DNA from: a virus
DNA length: 64,000 nucleotides
Virus record (IMG/VR): IMGVR_UViG_3300025695_000010
Location: 1 to 64,000 of that record
Direction: 5' to 3' (one strand)
Position numbers and translations under genes: made by a program. The notes under the pieces were generated by a model. The model did not search any database and was not told the DNA's origin. It saw only the letters and a list, made by a program, of their open reading frames with translations. Below, piece by piece: positions 54,330 through 62,785 of this stretch. How positions within the stretch are numbered: the first letter of the stretch is position 1; each line of letters begins with the position of its first letter.

Positions 54330-55014
54330 AAATCAATTTGACAACTTATTATATTTGCCTCTAGACATTGAAAATCCTCCATTGGATCACATGGATTATT
54401 TAAATAGTTTGGATGTTAGTAAAATATATCAAGACGACTATAGGAACTGTTATCATGTTCCTATTATGTATAATCCAACTAAAAAAGACGAATTCCAGTG
54501 GATGCCGTGGGCATTCCAAATGCCCAAATTAAAACAATGGTGCGAGGATGTGTTATTTCAAATTACAAAAGAACGTAGTAGGATAATGATTATTACTACT
54601 CCTAACGGTACAAAAAATCCTTTGCATATTGATTGTAGTCCAGAAATGTTTGATACTCCTCAGCACAAGTTTAGATATGTTCTACAAGGTAATGTCGACG
54701 ACTTAGATTTTATTGGTAAAGACACAAGTGTACGTCCTACTACTGTAGACAAACCGTTTATGATGAGCGGTAAATGGCCTCACGAAATGCACAACACCTC
54801 GGGTGATACTAAATTTACACTTGCACTAGGCGCACCGTGGGATGGTAATTATAACGATAAAAATTACGTTGGCTTACTAGACAAAAGTTATAAAAAATAT
54901 AAAGATTATTACTTAGGTGTAAATTTCGACTTACCAGATAACTGGGAAGATCTGTTTGAAGAAAAATACACCTTTAGAGAAAAAGCTCACAAAATGTTTT
55001 TAAAACAGAGGTAA
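54322..55014 (+). CDS. Fe(II)/2OG oxygenase-like protein
   Basis: Protein of 230 residues from the ATG at 54322; an open extension of 35 codons upstream lies inside the radical SAM gene. Proposed metal triad: H102 and D104 in PLHIDCSP, and H154 or H157 in KWPHEMHNTSG, with RYVLQG (R118) between them. This is the double-stranded beta-helix order seen in aspartyl/prolyl hydroxylase-like enzymes. It shares eight bases with the radical SAM gene and ends tail to tail with the acetyltransferase-like gene (15-bp overlap). Substrate unknown. Confidence 0.65.
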   Translation: MDKNQFDNLLYLPLDIENPPLDHMDYLNSLDVSKIYQDDYRNCYHVPIMYNPTKKDEFQWMPWAFQMPKLKQWCEDVLFQITKERSRIMIITTPNGTKNPLHIDCSPEMFDTPQHKFRYVLQGNVDDLDFIGKDTSVRPTTVDKPFMMSGKWPHEMHNTSGDTKFTLALGAPWDGNYNDKNYVGLLDKSYKKYKDYYLGVNFDLPDNWEDLFEEKYTFREKAHKMFLKQR

Positions 55015-55608
55015 TATTGCTTCTGCTTCGGGCCAGCGTTCAGTTGCCATTTGTTTATAGTAAGCATCTACATTAAACTTCCAAAACTTTTGAAATTTAC
55101 CGCGATATTCGATTTCAAATGGGTCGCCTAAAAACCCTAATTTGTTCCAAGCAGGCGCCCATCTTGTGTGAACAGCTCGTTGTTTTCCTACTACACTGTC
55201 ATTTGTGCTAATGTACATAGGCTTATCTCTTCCTATATATTCTATACAAGCAGGAATTAAAAATTGTCCACCTACATGGTCATGTGGAGTTTTATTTCGT
55301 AATTCATTGCGTAGCGTCAAATGTTTTCTAGGTCCTTCGATTAAATGACTTAGAACGCATATTCTAGCACAAATCCTCCAAGCACCGTTGCCTAAAATTC
55401 CTAATTCATTTAAACTATGGCTTACAATAGTGCCTACATATCTGTTGTTGTTGCTTAATAACCACATTTTTGTTTCTTCGGATTTGTCAATGTAATCGTG
55501 CAGCATATTGATACTGCTATTATTGTAAAATCCTTTTTCTTTTGCTGCTAGAAAAAATTCTGTTAAATCTTGTGATTTGTTGTATATTTCGAGATTCCAC
55601 GTTGTCAT
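55000..55608 (-). CDS. GNAT-like acetyltransferase candidate
   Basis: Protein of 202 residues. The strand pair NNRYVGTIVSHSLNELGILG and WRICARICVLSHLIEG, followed by HVGGQFLIPACIEYIG, fits the beta-bulge-beta core of GNAT proteins, but the acetyl-CoA loop (Q/RxxGxG/A) is not clean. It belongs to a minus-strand operon with the 99-aa membrane protein and the TauD-like gene. Alternative: an unrelated fold with a similar pattern. Confidence 0.55.
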   Translation of the reverse strand: MTTWNLEIYNKSQDLTEFFLAAKEKGFYNNSSINMLHDYIDKSEETKMWLLSNNNRYVGTIVSHSLNELGILGNGAWRICARICVLSHLIEGPRKHLTLRNELRNKTPHDHVGGQFLIPACIEYIGRDKPMYISTNDSVVGKQRAVHTRWAPAWNKLGFLGDPFEIEYRGKFQKFWKFNVDAYYKQMATERWPEAEAILPLF

Positions 55609-55904
55609 TTGTTTATAGTCCTAAACTGTCTGCTGTATCCGTCATAAACTACCAAAGTCCACCATGGAGAAAACTTTGGGAGTTTTCTTTTTGTTGTAAA
55701 CTCCCAAGTTTTGCCATCTTTATCTTTCCATACCCAGTGGTGTCCACTCCAGCGTTTACTAGCATATGGAATCATGCGCCCACCTTTGGTAATTTTTTTC
55801 CATAAAGCCCAATACCAACAATTGCTATATTTTGTTAGCATCGGAACTGGAAAAATCAGTATCCATAAAAAAATCATCCAGGATGTAACTATATATTTTT
55901 TCAT
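55605..55904 (-). CDS. Small membrane-anchored protein
   Basis: Protein of 99 residues. The N-terminal MKKYIVTSWMIFLWILIFPV is a clear transmembrane or signal-anchor segment, followed by an aromatic, basic domain (GGRMIPYASKRWSGHHWVWK, TKRKLPKFSPWW). Overlaps of four bases on each side tie it to the flanking genes. It may place a partner at the membrane. No family recognised. Confidence 0.7.
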   Translation of the reverse strand: MKKYIVTSWMIFLWILIFPVPMLTKYSNCWYWALWKKITKGGRMIPYASKRWSGHHWVWKDKDGKTWEFTTKRKLPKFSPWWTLVVYDGYSRQFRTINK

Positions 55905-56968
55905 ACCGGTAGTTTAAAGTCATTTATTTGTAGTGCGTTAACTACTTGTGCAACTCTGTTAGTATACTGTGTTTTATATGGTTCTTGCAAATAAGGCATC
56001 CACGGAGATTCTTGCAAGTGTGTATAATCGTATTGATATCTGTAGCACAATCTATTGTCTGTGCTGCCTAATCGCCTATGCTGTGTAATACTGTTGTCAA
56101 ACAAACACAAATCGCCATCCTGTTTGTACCAATGATCGTATATGTATTTGTCGACTTCTAGTTCTTTTCTAATACGAGCAAGTAGTTTATCACTTTCGTC
56201 TTTACTCATACCTTTGATACCGGTTACTGTGTTAAAACTGTAGTGCAATCCTATATGACCGCCTGGGCTTTGTATAACCATTGGAATTTCAGCGTTTGGT
56301 TCTGGTGCCATATTTTTATACATAAGAGAGTCTTGCCAGTTTCGTAGTCCAGGATTAATACGTCCCGGAATAAAATTATGTATGAGAATCATTTCGTTTA
56401 GTTCGCTACGAAAACTTTCGCTCACACTTTCATAATAATCTACTGTAGTTAAAAATCCTGTAGCACTCGCAGTGGTTCCTTGGTATCCTAAAAGAGCAAC
56501 TCCTGGCGCAAAAGCAATATTGCCACTTTCGTTACTGTGCCATAGCAGCTCGCCTTCTGCAAACATACCTATTGGATTACCATCTTTATCTTTTTTTCCA
56601 CTTACACGAAGAATGTTACCAGATTCTTTACTAGTACCTTCGCGCATACGAACATAATTTATAATACTTTGCTTATCTTCGTCAGACCAGTCAGGACTAG
56701 CTAACGCAGTTTCGATTTTGCCGTCCCATCCTTTGTATTTTTCAAAATACATGCCTTGGATGGTTAGTCTGTCTCTTCCCCATTTTTTAATCCAGTGGTG
56801 ATATGTGTTTAGATCTAATTTAGTATCCCTAATGATAGTAACAAGTTCTTTAACATGTAACTTTCCTATCTCTATCCATTCTTCTTCGGTAATATTGTTA
56901 AAGTCGATGCCGTCGACAAAAACGCCAAATCTTCCGCATCCTGGTATTTTACTTATTTTCATTTGCAT
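55901..56968 (-). CDS. TauD-like Fe(II)/2OG dioxygenase with HxN motif
   Basis: Protein of 355 residues. KISKIPGCGRFGVFVDGIDF (about 4-23) and FVTTV-like strands match the TauD/PhyH-type start. The first metal motif reads LLWHSNESGN (H144, N146, E147), where TauD has HxD; the distal His is in SITQHRRLG (H297), and RLCYRYQYD gives an Arg for 2-oxoglutarate (R306/R310). Either E147 or N146 replaces the usual Asp, or the enzyme works without that ligand. It overlaps its neighbours by four and ten bases. Substrate unknown. Confidence 0.78.
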   Translation of the reverse strand: MQMKISKIPGCGRFGVFVDGIDFNNITEEEWIEIGKLHVKELVTIIRDTKLDLNTYHHWIKKWGRDRLTIQGMYFEKYKGWDGKIETALASPDWSDEDKQSIINYVRMREGTSKESGNILRVSGKKDKDGNPIGMFAEGELLWHSNESGNIAFAPGVALLGYQGTTASATGFLTTVDYYESVSESFRSELNEMILIHNFIPGRINPGLRNWQDSLMYKNMAPEPNAEIPMVIQSPGGHIGLHYSFNTVTGIKGMSKDESDKLLARIRKELEVDKYIYDHWYKQDGDLCLFDNSITQHRRLGSTDNRLCYRYQYDYTHLQESPWMPYLQEPYKTQYTNRVAQVVNALQINDFKLPV

Positions 56969-57606
56969 CTCTCCTTTGTTCTATATAACCATGTAAAATA
57001 ATATTCTAGTTGTTTTTCATTACGTTTGCCGTCTAGACTCTCTAACTGTTGTATATAGTTTTCAGGATGAAAAAAACTATTGATGTTGATACTAATGTCG
57101 GTAAAAGGAAAAAATTCTTTAGGTACAAGTTTATTCCATTTTTCCTTATCTGTGTAGTATCTAGTCTGCATTTGTACGCAGTATGTTTCTTTATCAGTTA
57201 TTTCAGAAATTCCGTAGTATGTTAAAACGTTTTCTAGTATTGTATCTCTGCTATCTAAATTATATGTTAAGCCAATAGTAGTTACATCTGTATCAAAATG
57301 TTTTTTAATAATATCTGCTTGGGTACTATCAAAGTTTCCAATCCAAACTTTACGATCACCGGCGTTATCTAAAACTTGTTCAATTTTGTCTAACTTATTT
57401 GACCAGTCAATATCTCTAAATGTCATAGGATTGTTATTAGTAAGATCTAACACATACTTTTCGTGATTTTTATGTATTAGGTGGCCATTTGTATTAATTA
57501 TAGGAGTACATGGTTGCAACCATCTGTCGCTCCAGCCTGCTAGTGTGTTGATAAAAACATCTGCTAATGTGCCATAAGGAACGACACCAAAATATAATTT
57601 ACTCAT
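56959..57606 (-). CDS. Unknown 215-aa protein, first gene of the minus-strand enzyme operon
   Basis: Not recognised. LYFGVVPYGTLADVFINTLA, then DNAGDRKVWIGNFDSTQADI and VTTIGLTYNLDSRDTILENV suggest alternating strands and helices, a Rossmann-like sheet. The C-terminus is helical and aromatic (EKQLEYYFTWLYRTKE-like). Overlaps the TauD-like gene by ten bases. A 7-bp-arm inverted repeat covers the start codon (57603-57609 with 57618-57624). Confidence 0.65.
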   Translation of the reverse strand: MSKLYFGVVPYGTLADVFINTLAGWSDRWLQPCTPIINTNGHLIHKNHEKYVLDLTNNNPMTFRDIDWSNKLDKIEQVLDNAGDRKVWIGNFDSTQADIIKKHFDTDVTTIGLTYNLDSRDTILENVLTYYGISEITDKETYCVQMQTRYYTDKEKWNKLVPKEFFPFTDISININSFFHPENYIQQLESLDGKRNEKQLEYYFTWLYRTKERCK

Positions 57607-57627
57607 GCTTTTACTATAGCATGAAAA

Positions 57628-58956
57628 TTATCCTAAGTCAACCCAAGAACTGCCATTATATCCTTGAAACTTATTTGTACTACTGTTAAAGATAATCATT
57701 CCTGCTGTGGCAGTTAGATTATTACGTTCGGTACTACTTATTGGATTTGCTTTGAATCCGTATCCGCCTACAATACCTTCGTGATTTACACTTAGTTTTT
57801 TAGGACCTAGTACATCTGGTTGATTTGTACCGTCTGCAACACTAATTCCAAATATTGTTCTGATACTTTGCGATGTATCTGTTACAGTCCATTCTGGATC
57901 AACTGCATATCCCCAATGTCCTGCTGTTTTATAATCGCTTCCGTTGTATGCAATAATTGATTTAAAATCTAATATATCACCTGGATTTACTGATGCTCTT
58001 CCGTTATCGTCTAATCTATGATAATGCATACGAGATGATGCCTTTGCGCTTGGATGAGGAACAACCACAAAATCGTTAGATTCTCTATAATTAGATGTAA
58101 TAGTTAAAGTGTCGTTGTTATTGCCAAATACTAAAGTACCGTTGTTGTTACTAGCAATTGAAACAGCACCATCTTCTTGCACATCCAATCCTATCTTTGT
58201 GCCATCTTGATTCCAAACTCTACCTTTTAGATTTCCTATTAGATCGCCAGTCACGTTACCTGTTACGTTGCCATATACCTCACCAGTCACGTTACCATTG
58301 AGATTACCGGTTACATCTCCAAACACTGTGCCAACTAGATCGCCTGTAAAAACTGCAACATCATCACCAGTGTCTACAACGATTATACCATCGCCATCTA
58401 AAACGTTTCCTGTAATATCTCCAGTTACATTACCAGTTACATCTCCAAACACTTCGCCGGTGTGCATTCCAACAGAATCGCCTAATAGACTTCCAATAAG
58501 ATTACCAGTTGTAATCTCGCCTGCAACTAATGAATTTACTGTTAAATCATTTGATAACACAATATTTTCTGTAGTAATTGTGTTTACTGTAAGAGTTCTA
58601 TTTGTAGCATCTAGTATTATGTTTTCGTTTTCGTCTAAAACATCTCCGATGATATTACCAGTTACATCTCCAAACACTTCGCCAACTAGATCGCCTGTAA
58701 CATCTCCAATAAAAACAGCGTCAGTTCCATTAATACCTGGATTTAAAACAATGCTTCCGTTTGATGATAACACATTACCAGCTAGTTCGCCTTCTAATTT
58801 ACCCAATAGTAAATTGCTAACAGTATCTACTAAAGTAGTGCCATTACTTCCTACAACAGGGCCTCTAATTGCACTGTTCCAACTATCAACCAAAATAGAA
58901 CTATCGTTTCCTGTAATAGTTAATCTAACTGTATCACCGGGTAAAATATCACTCAT
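57628..58956 (-). CDS. Tail fiber-like protein with GDVTGN repeats
   Basis: Protein of 442 residues. Residues about 30-245 consist of short repeats of the type GDVTGNVTGDITGNV and GEVFGDVTGN, expected to form a beta-solenoid or triple helix shaft. The C-terminal 30 residues (NLTATAGMIIFNSSTNKFQG, then YNGSSWVDLG) are a common tip ending of marine phage fibers. It has a strong GGAGAAAAGAATG start context and a late promoter 17 bp upstream. It sits in the middle of minus-strand enzyme genes, as an additional or alternative host-range fiber. Confidence 0.8.
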   Translation of the reverse strand: MSDILPGDTVRLTITGNDSSILVDSWNSAIRGPVVGSNGTTLVDTVSNLLLGKLEGELAGNVLSSNGSIVLNPGINGTDAVFIGDVTGDLVGEVFGDVTGNIIGDVLDENENIILDATNRTLTVNTITTENIVLSNDLTVNSLVAGEITTGNLIGSLLGDSVGMHTGEVFGDVTGNVTGDITGNVLDGDGIIVVDTGDDVAVFTGDLVGTVFGDVTGNLNGNVTGEVYGNVTGNVTGDLIGNLKGRVWNQDGTKIGLDVQEDGAVSIASNNNGTLVFGNNNDTLTITSNYRESNDFVVVPHPSAKASSRMHYHRLDDNGRASVNPGDILDFKSIIAYNGSDYKTAGHWGYAVDPEWTVTDTSQSIRTIFGISVADGTNQPDVLGPKKLSVNHEGIVGGYGFKANPISSTERNNLTATAGMIIFNSSTNKFQGYNGSSWVDLG

Positions 58957-58965
58957 TCTTTTCTC

Positions 58966-60570
58966 CTACACTTTATTTATCAGAAGTTTTCGCATATATT
59001 CTGATTTTAAATTTCTCCTTAGATTTACAGCTTCGACTACAACTTTTGGATCATCACTACACATGTGTGCTATTTTTTCTTTTGTGTATCCTAAATTTCG
59101 CATTCTATTATAAACAACGAATCCTGTTAAACTAAATTTTTTATGAGAATTTCTTGGATCTTTATAAAAATCGCTAACTAGTTGTTCGGCCTCTTGTGCT
59201 GTCATATGGTTAGACGACCATGTCATGCCGTCTAAATAATTTATATCTATATCGTATTTTTTTGAATCATCTAATATCTTTGACGAATTATTATACATCC
59301 ATCCATCGTCGAGTTTTCTAAATCCGTATTTTATCATATTCTCGTCTGAAATGTTAACAGGCGTAATGCTTCTATTATATTGTTTTACATACAATCTAGT
59401 TACTCCTATTGCATGCAACGGAAGGTCCGGTCTATGTAACCACTCAAATGTTTCTTTTACACTTTCTTTGCTTTCGCTAGGTAATCCTACAATAAAGTTA
59501 CCAGACGTAAAGACATCATCTCCCCATTCGTCCTGCAATCTAAATAATGTTTCTTTAATTAATCCTGGATCTGCACCTTTACCGATTAACGATCCTGCTT
59601 TTTTATTAAATGTTTCAATACCAAAATTTGCAGATGATAATCCCATTTCGTATAATAATCTAATCATTTCAGTTTGTGCAGCAATAATATCTACACGTAG
59701 ATATCCACTAATACTAATTTTAAAAGGCAAACTTGTTATTACATTGTGTAAGTACTGTACTTTTGTTAAAGAATCGTTTATGGTGTCATCAGATACCATA
59801 TAATCTGTAGTTCCGAAATGTTCGTAGTTATACAATAATTCTTCTCTAAGGGTATATGCATTTTTAGTGTAATCACCAAATTTTTTACCGTTTAAATTAT
59901 ATGCACAAAACGCACATTTAAAAATGCAACCTCTTGCAGTTTCAATTGGTAAATGTTCTCCGGGTGTTAATAAGTCTGATTTATGCCATTTAATTTTGCT
60001 ATTATTAAAATCTTTGTATTCGTACATCTTATCTGTAATAACATTACTGCCTTCAATTTGCAAAGTGTTAAGTTCAGTTCCGTATTTTAAATGTTTAGAT
60101 ACAGCAATAGCAGCTTCTTCGCCTTGTCCTAAAATCCAATAATCTACCCCAGTAAATTCTTTAACAAGTGCTTTGTATCCACCTACCACAATTTTACATT
60201 TAGGATTTATTGTTTTTATTTTGTCTAAAAATCCAGTCATCTGTTTGTCGGTATGCGGAAATAAAGTTACCCAAATTTCGGATAATTGCCCTGGATTGCC
60301 CATAGGTGGAGTAAGCCACATTTCAAGTTCTTCTTTGTGAGACAGATGTTGGCTTAGTAATGTACTAGCAAATCCTACCCAAAGTGTTTCTTTTGTAACC
60401 TTAGCATCAATCACAGATTCGACTTCGCTGGGACTCATGTCTCCAAAGAATTCGATTACTTGTACAGTAAATCCGTTGTCGCGAAGTTCTGTTGCAATAC
60501 GATAAGGGCCGGCATATCTTCCAAATCCTAAAGGCCCGTTGCAATCATTAAAAATAATAATTTCTGGCAT
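58966..60570 (-). CDS. B12-binding-domain radical SAM protein
   Basis: Protein of 534 residues from ATG 60570 (a TTG six codons upstream is possible). The N-terminal 200 residues resemble a B12-binding domain (FNDCNGPLGFGRYAGPYRIA, VVGGYKALVKEFTGVDYWIL, GQGEEAAI), although the DxHxxG His is not seen. The core has ETARGCIFKCAFCAY (cluster Cys at 215, 219, 222 in this numbering) and later NFIVGLPSESKESVKETFEW. Such enzymes do methylations and carbon-carbon or carbon-sulfur chemistry on varied substrates. A late promoter lies at 60607-60614. Confidence 0.85.
   Translation of the reverse strand: MPEIIIFNDCNGPLGFGRYAGPYRIATELRDNGFTVQVIEFFGDMSPSEVESVIDAKVTKETLWVGFASTLLSQHLSHKEELEMWLTPPMGNPGQLSEIWVTLFPHTDKQMTGFLDKIKTINPKCKIVVGGYKALVKEFTGVDYWILGQGEEAAIAVSKHLKYGTELNTLQIEGSNVITDKMYEYKDFNNSKIKWHKSDLLTPGEHLPIETARGCIFKCAFCAYNLNGKKFGDYTKNAYTLREELLYNYEHFGTTDYMVSDDTINDSLTKVQYLHNVITSLPFKISISGYLRVDIIAAQTEMIRLLYEMGLSSANFGIETFNKKAGSLIGKGADPGLIKETLFRLQDEWGDDVFTSGNFIVGLPSESKESVKETFEWLHRPDLPLHAIGVTRLYVKQYNRSITPVNISDENMIKYGFRKLDDGWMYNNSSKILDDSKKYDIDINYLDGMTWSSNHMTAQEAEQLVSDFYKDPRNSHKKFSLTGFVVYNRMRNLGYTKEKIAHMCSDDPKVVVEAVNLRRNLKSEYMRKLLINKV
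58974..58981 (-). promoter_or_regulatory. Late promoter for the GDVTGN fiber gene
   Basis: On the minus strand GATAAATAAAGTGTAGGAG: GATAAATA core, 17 bp before the ATG at 58956, followed at once by the ribosome site. Close match to 48308-48315. Confidence 0.7.
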
Positions 60571-60606
60571 AAATTTTGTATTTGTCAATTATAGTTGAAC
60601 ACAGGA

Positions 60607-60614
60607 TATTTATC
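60607..60614 (-). promoter_or_regulatory. Late promoter for the B12-type radical SAM gene
   Basis: On the minus strand TTAATGATAAATATCC contains GATAAATA, 36 bp before the ATG at 60570. Confidence 0.55.
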
Positions 60615-60623
60615 ATTAAATAG

Positions 60624-60651
60624 TTGACAGGAACACAAATATGTGTAATAA
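60624..60651 (+). promoter_or_regulatory. Sigma70-type promoter for the rightward island operon
   Basis: TTGACA (60624-60629) and TAATAA (60646-60651) with a 16-bp spacer ending in TATGTG. The ATG at 60659 lies only 7 bp after the -10, so the mRNA would be leaderless or nearly so, and no ribosome site is seen. Confidence 0.55.
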
Positions 60652-60658
60652 TTAAACT

Positions 60659-61690
60659 ATGTATGATATTTATTTTATTGGATCAAAAGATCACCCCCAA
60701 TACCTAAAATTGAAAGAAGAATTTATAACTGCTAAAACAGCAGAATCCGTTGTTTCGGCAAAGTCCCAAGCAAACACAAAGATGTTGTGGATTGTATATC
60801 CAGAACTGGAACTTAATAGCGATTGGGACTTTACATATAAATCTAAGCCGGCTGATATGCAGTATACACATGTATTTTTAAATAGTAGCAATTACGATGG
60901 TATAGCACTTATGCCAAAAGAAAGTCATCACGGACCAGGAGAACTTGCTGCTAGATTTTATATTAACAAAAAGTTTACAGATATTTGTGCAAGTACACCT
61001 TTAAGTGAAACAAGTGATATAGTTTTTATCAGTTATCAAGAGCCCAATGCTGATGAAAATTATCAAAGTTTGTTAAAGAGATTTCCACGAGCTAAACGTG
61101 TACACGGAGTAAAAGGAATACACCAGGCACACATCGAAGCTGCAAAACTTTGCACAACTGACAGAGTCTGGATAGTTGACGGTGATGCTGAAATAGTTGA
61201 TAACTTTAATTTTGACTATGTACCTGAATGGTGGAATAGTAAAGCAGTACACGTTTGGCGCAGTATTAACCCGGTAAACGGTCTTGAATATGGATACGGC
61301 GGAGTAAAGTTGTTTCCAAGAGAAGAAACAATTAATATGGACACAAGTAAACCTGATATGACCACAAGTATTAGTAACAAATTTGTAGCAATGATGCAAG
61401 TAAGCAACATTACTGGATTTAACACTGATCCTTTTAATACATGGAAAAGTGCATTTAGAGAATGTGCAAAGCTAAGTAGTCGTGTAATAGACAGACAAAA
61501 AGACAACGAAACACAACAACGTCTTGTTACTTGGTGTACAAAAGGTACAGGAGACTTTGCTGATTATGCATTCCAGGGTGCAAAGTCAGGAGCAATGTTT
61601 GGTGCTCGTAATAAACACAACAGTGAACAATTAAGAAATATTAATGACTTTGATTGGTTAGAAGAGAGATTTGCTAATGAATGTAAATAA
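60659..61690 (+). CDS. Glycosyltransferase-like protein with DGD motif (copy 2)
   Basis: Protein of 343 residues. After an extra N-terminal domain (about 1-115; KMLWIVYPELELNSDWDFTY) comes FISYQEPNADENYQSLLKRF, PRAKRVHGVKGIHQAHIEAA and VWIVDGDAEIV, matching the gene at 52039. LEYGYGGVKLFPREE also matches. So the island carries two diverged copies of one transferase-like family. The gene appears to begin near-leaderless behind a sigma70-type promoter and overlaps the next gene. Confidence 0.75.
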   Translation: MYDIYFIGSKDHPQYLKLKEEFITAKTAESVVSAKSQANTKMLWIVYPELELNSDWDFTYKSKPADMQYTHVFLNSSNYDGIALMPKESHHGPGELAARFYINKKFTDICASTPLSETSDIVFISYQEPNADENYQSLLKRFPRAKRVHGVKGIHQAHIEAAKLCTTDRVWIVDGDAEIVDNFNFDYVPEWWNSKAVHVWRSINPVNGLEYGYGGVKLFPREETINMDTSKPDMTTSISNKFVAMMQVSNITGFNTDPFNTWKSAFRECAKLSSRVIDRQKDNETQQRLVTWCTKGTGDFADYAFQGAKSGAMFGARNKHNSEQLRNINDFDWLEERFANECK

Positions 61691-62564
61691 TGAAATTGCA
61701 GTAGATAATATAAGCTGGTTGCACGGCTTACAAGAATATTTTGATTTTGTCAACGATAAAGAATCAAAAATGCTTGTTGACTTTTTCTTATCAATGGTGT
61801 ACTCAAAGGACAATATGATAAATTTATCATTGGATCTTAACATTGCAGAATTTTTGCATTTTTTAAAGAAACAAACAACTAATGATATTTTTGATATATT
61901 TGACAAGTATTATAGAAATAACTATAATCCTATTTTCCTACAAGATGCATTTAGTAGAGGGCAAGTAAATAGTAAAATATGGGCAATGGAAGAACTTGCA
62001 AAAATACAAAAAGAATTTGATACTGTGTACGTACTTGGTGGATGGTACGGACAGATACGGTTGTTCCTTGAGCAAGTTATACAATATAATAAAATGAGAG
62101 TGTTTGACGTTGATCCTGAGGCATGTTACGTTAGTGATAAGATTTTTAACGCACAGCGCATTGAAGGCTATAAAGTAAAATCTGTTGAAATGAAACTACC
62201 AATGGCAAGTAGCAGCGATTTAGATAAAAACATGGAATGGGTCAGCAGAACAGGGTGTACTTATAATGTTAAAAATTATACAACTGACAAAGAAATATTT
62301 GAAAAAACACAACCAAGTTTAGTGTTTAATACAAGTGCCGAACACATGCCTAGTACGTGGTATCAAAAATTTGTGCATAGACCAATGGAAAGCGATCCAT
62401 TGTTTGTTATTCAAAGTAATAACTTGTTTGATGTTGAAGAACATGTAAATTGCGTACATAGTATAGATCATATGTGTAAAAAGTTTCCAATGGAGCGACT
62501 TGAATACGCTGGTGAACAAGAATTATATGGATATAAAAGATTTATGGTTATAGGACGTCCATGA
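61677..62564 (+). CDS. SAM-dependent methyltransferase-like protein
   Basis: Protein of 295 residues; ATG at 61677 overlaps the previous gene by 14 bases, a TTG two codons upstream is less likely. The stretch TVYVLGGWYGQIRLFLEQV (about 113-131) is a class I methyltransferase motif I variant with GxxG, followed by MRVFDVDPEACYVSDKIFNA with the acidic residue that binds the ribose. NTSAEHMP and FVIQSNNLFD are later core strands. Substrate unknown; N-terminal 100 residues are helical. Confidence 0.7.
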   Translation: MNVNNEIAVDNISWLHGLQEYFDFVNDKESKMLVDFFLSMVYSKDNMINLSLDLNIAEFLHFLKKQTTNDIFDIFDKYYRNNYNPIFLQDAFSRGQVNSKIWAMEELAKIQKEFDTVYVLGGWYGQIRLFLEQVIQYNKMRVFDVDPEACYVSDKIFNAQRIEGYKVKSVEMKLPMASSSDLDKNMEWVSRTGCTYNVKNYTTDKEIFEKTQPSLVFNTSAEHMPSTWYQKFVHRPMESDPLFVIQSNNLFDVEEHVNCVHSIDHMCKKFPMERLEYAGEQELYGYKRFMVIGRP

Positions 62565-62785
62565 TAGATTTAGAAATATTAAGTTTAAGACAGTTACAAA
62601 AAGAAAGTGCAAGAGCTCTGAGTACAATGCAGGCTACAAATAATAATATTTGGCAATTTAATAAACAAGCACACCATAATAGTCAACAATGGTATAAAGC
62701 TGTAATCAAATGGTATATTGAGGAATACGGTGATTTGCCAAGTCAAACTGGCCCAGGCAAAAAGGTAAAGTTGGTGATAGAATGA
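62561..62785 (+). CDS. Unknown 74-aa protein
   Basis: Helical and polar (LEILSLRQLQKESARALSTM, NKQAHHNSQQWYKAVIKWYI), ending in PSQTGPGKKVKLVIE. Four-base overlaps with genes on both sides show translational coupling. No Cys and no leader-cleavage motif; a peptide substrate role for the radical SAM enzyme is not supported by the residues. Confidence 0.7.
   Translation: MIDLEILSLRQLQKESARALSTMQATNNNIWQFNKQAHHNSQQWYKAVIKWYIEEYGDLPSQTGPGKKVKLVIE

Noticed and set aside
56010-56025. TGTGTATAAT sequence resembling the early promoter element
   Set aside because: Lies inside the TauD-like gene with no -35 box and no gene downstream on that strand.
57603-57624. Inverted repeat around the start of the 215-aa gene as a terminator of the following fiber gene
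   Set aside because: No T-run on either strand and it includes the start codon; a translation effect is possible but not supported.
62561-62785. 74-aa protein as a RiPP precursor
   Set aside because: No Cys, no Gly-rich or repeated core, no leader-type cleavage motif, and folded-looking helices throughout.
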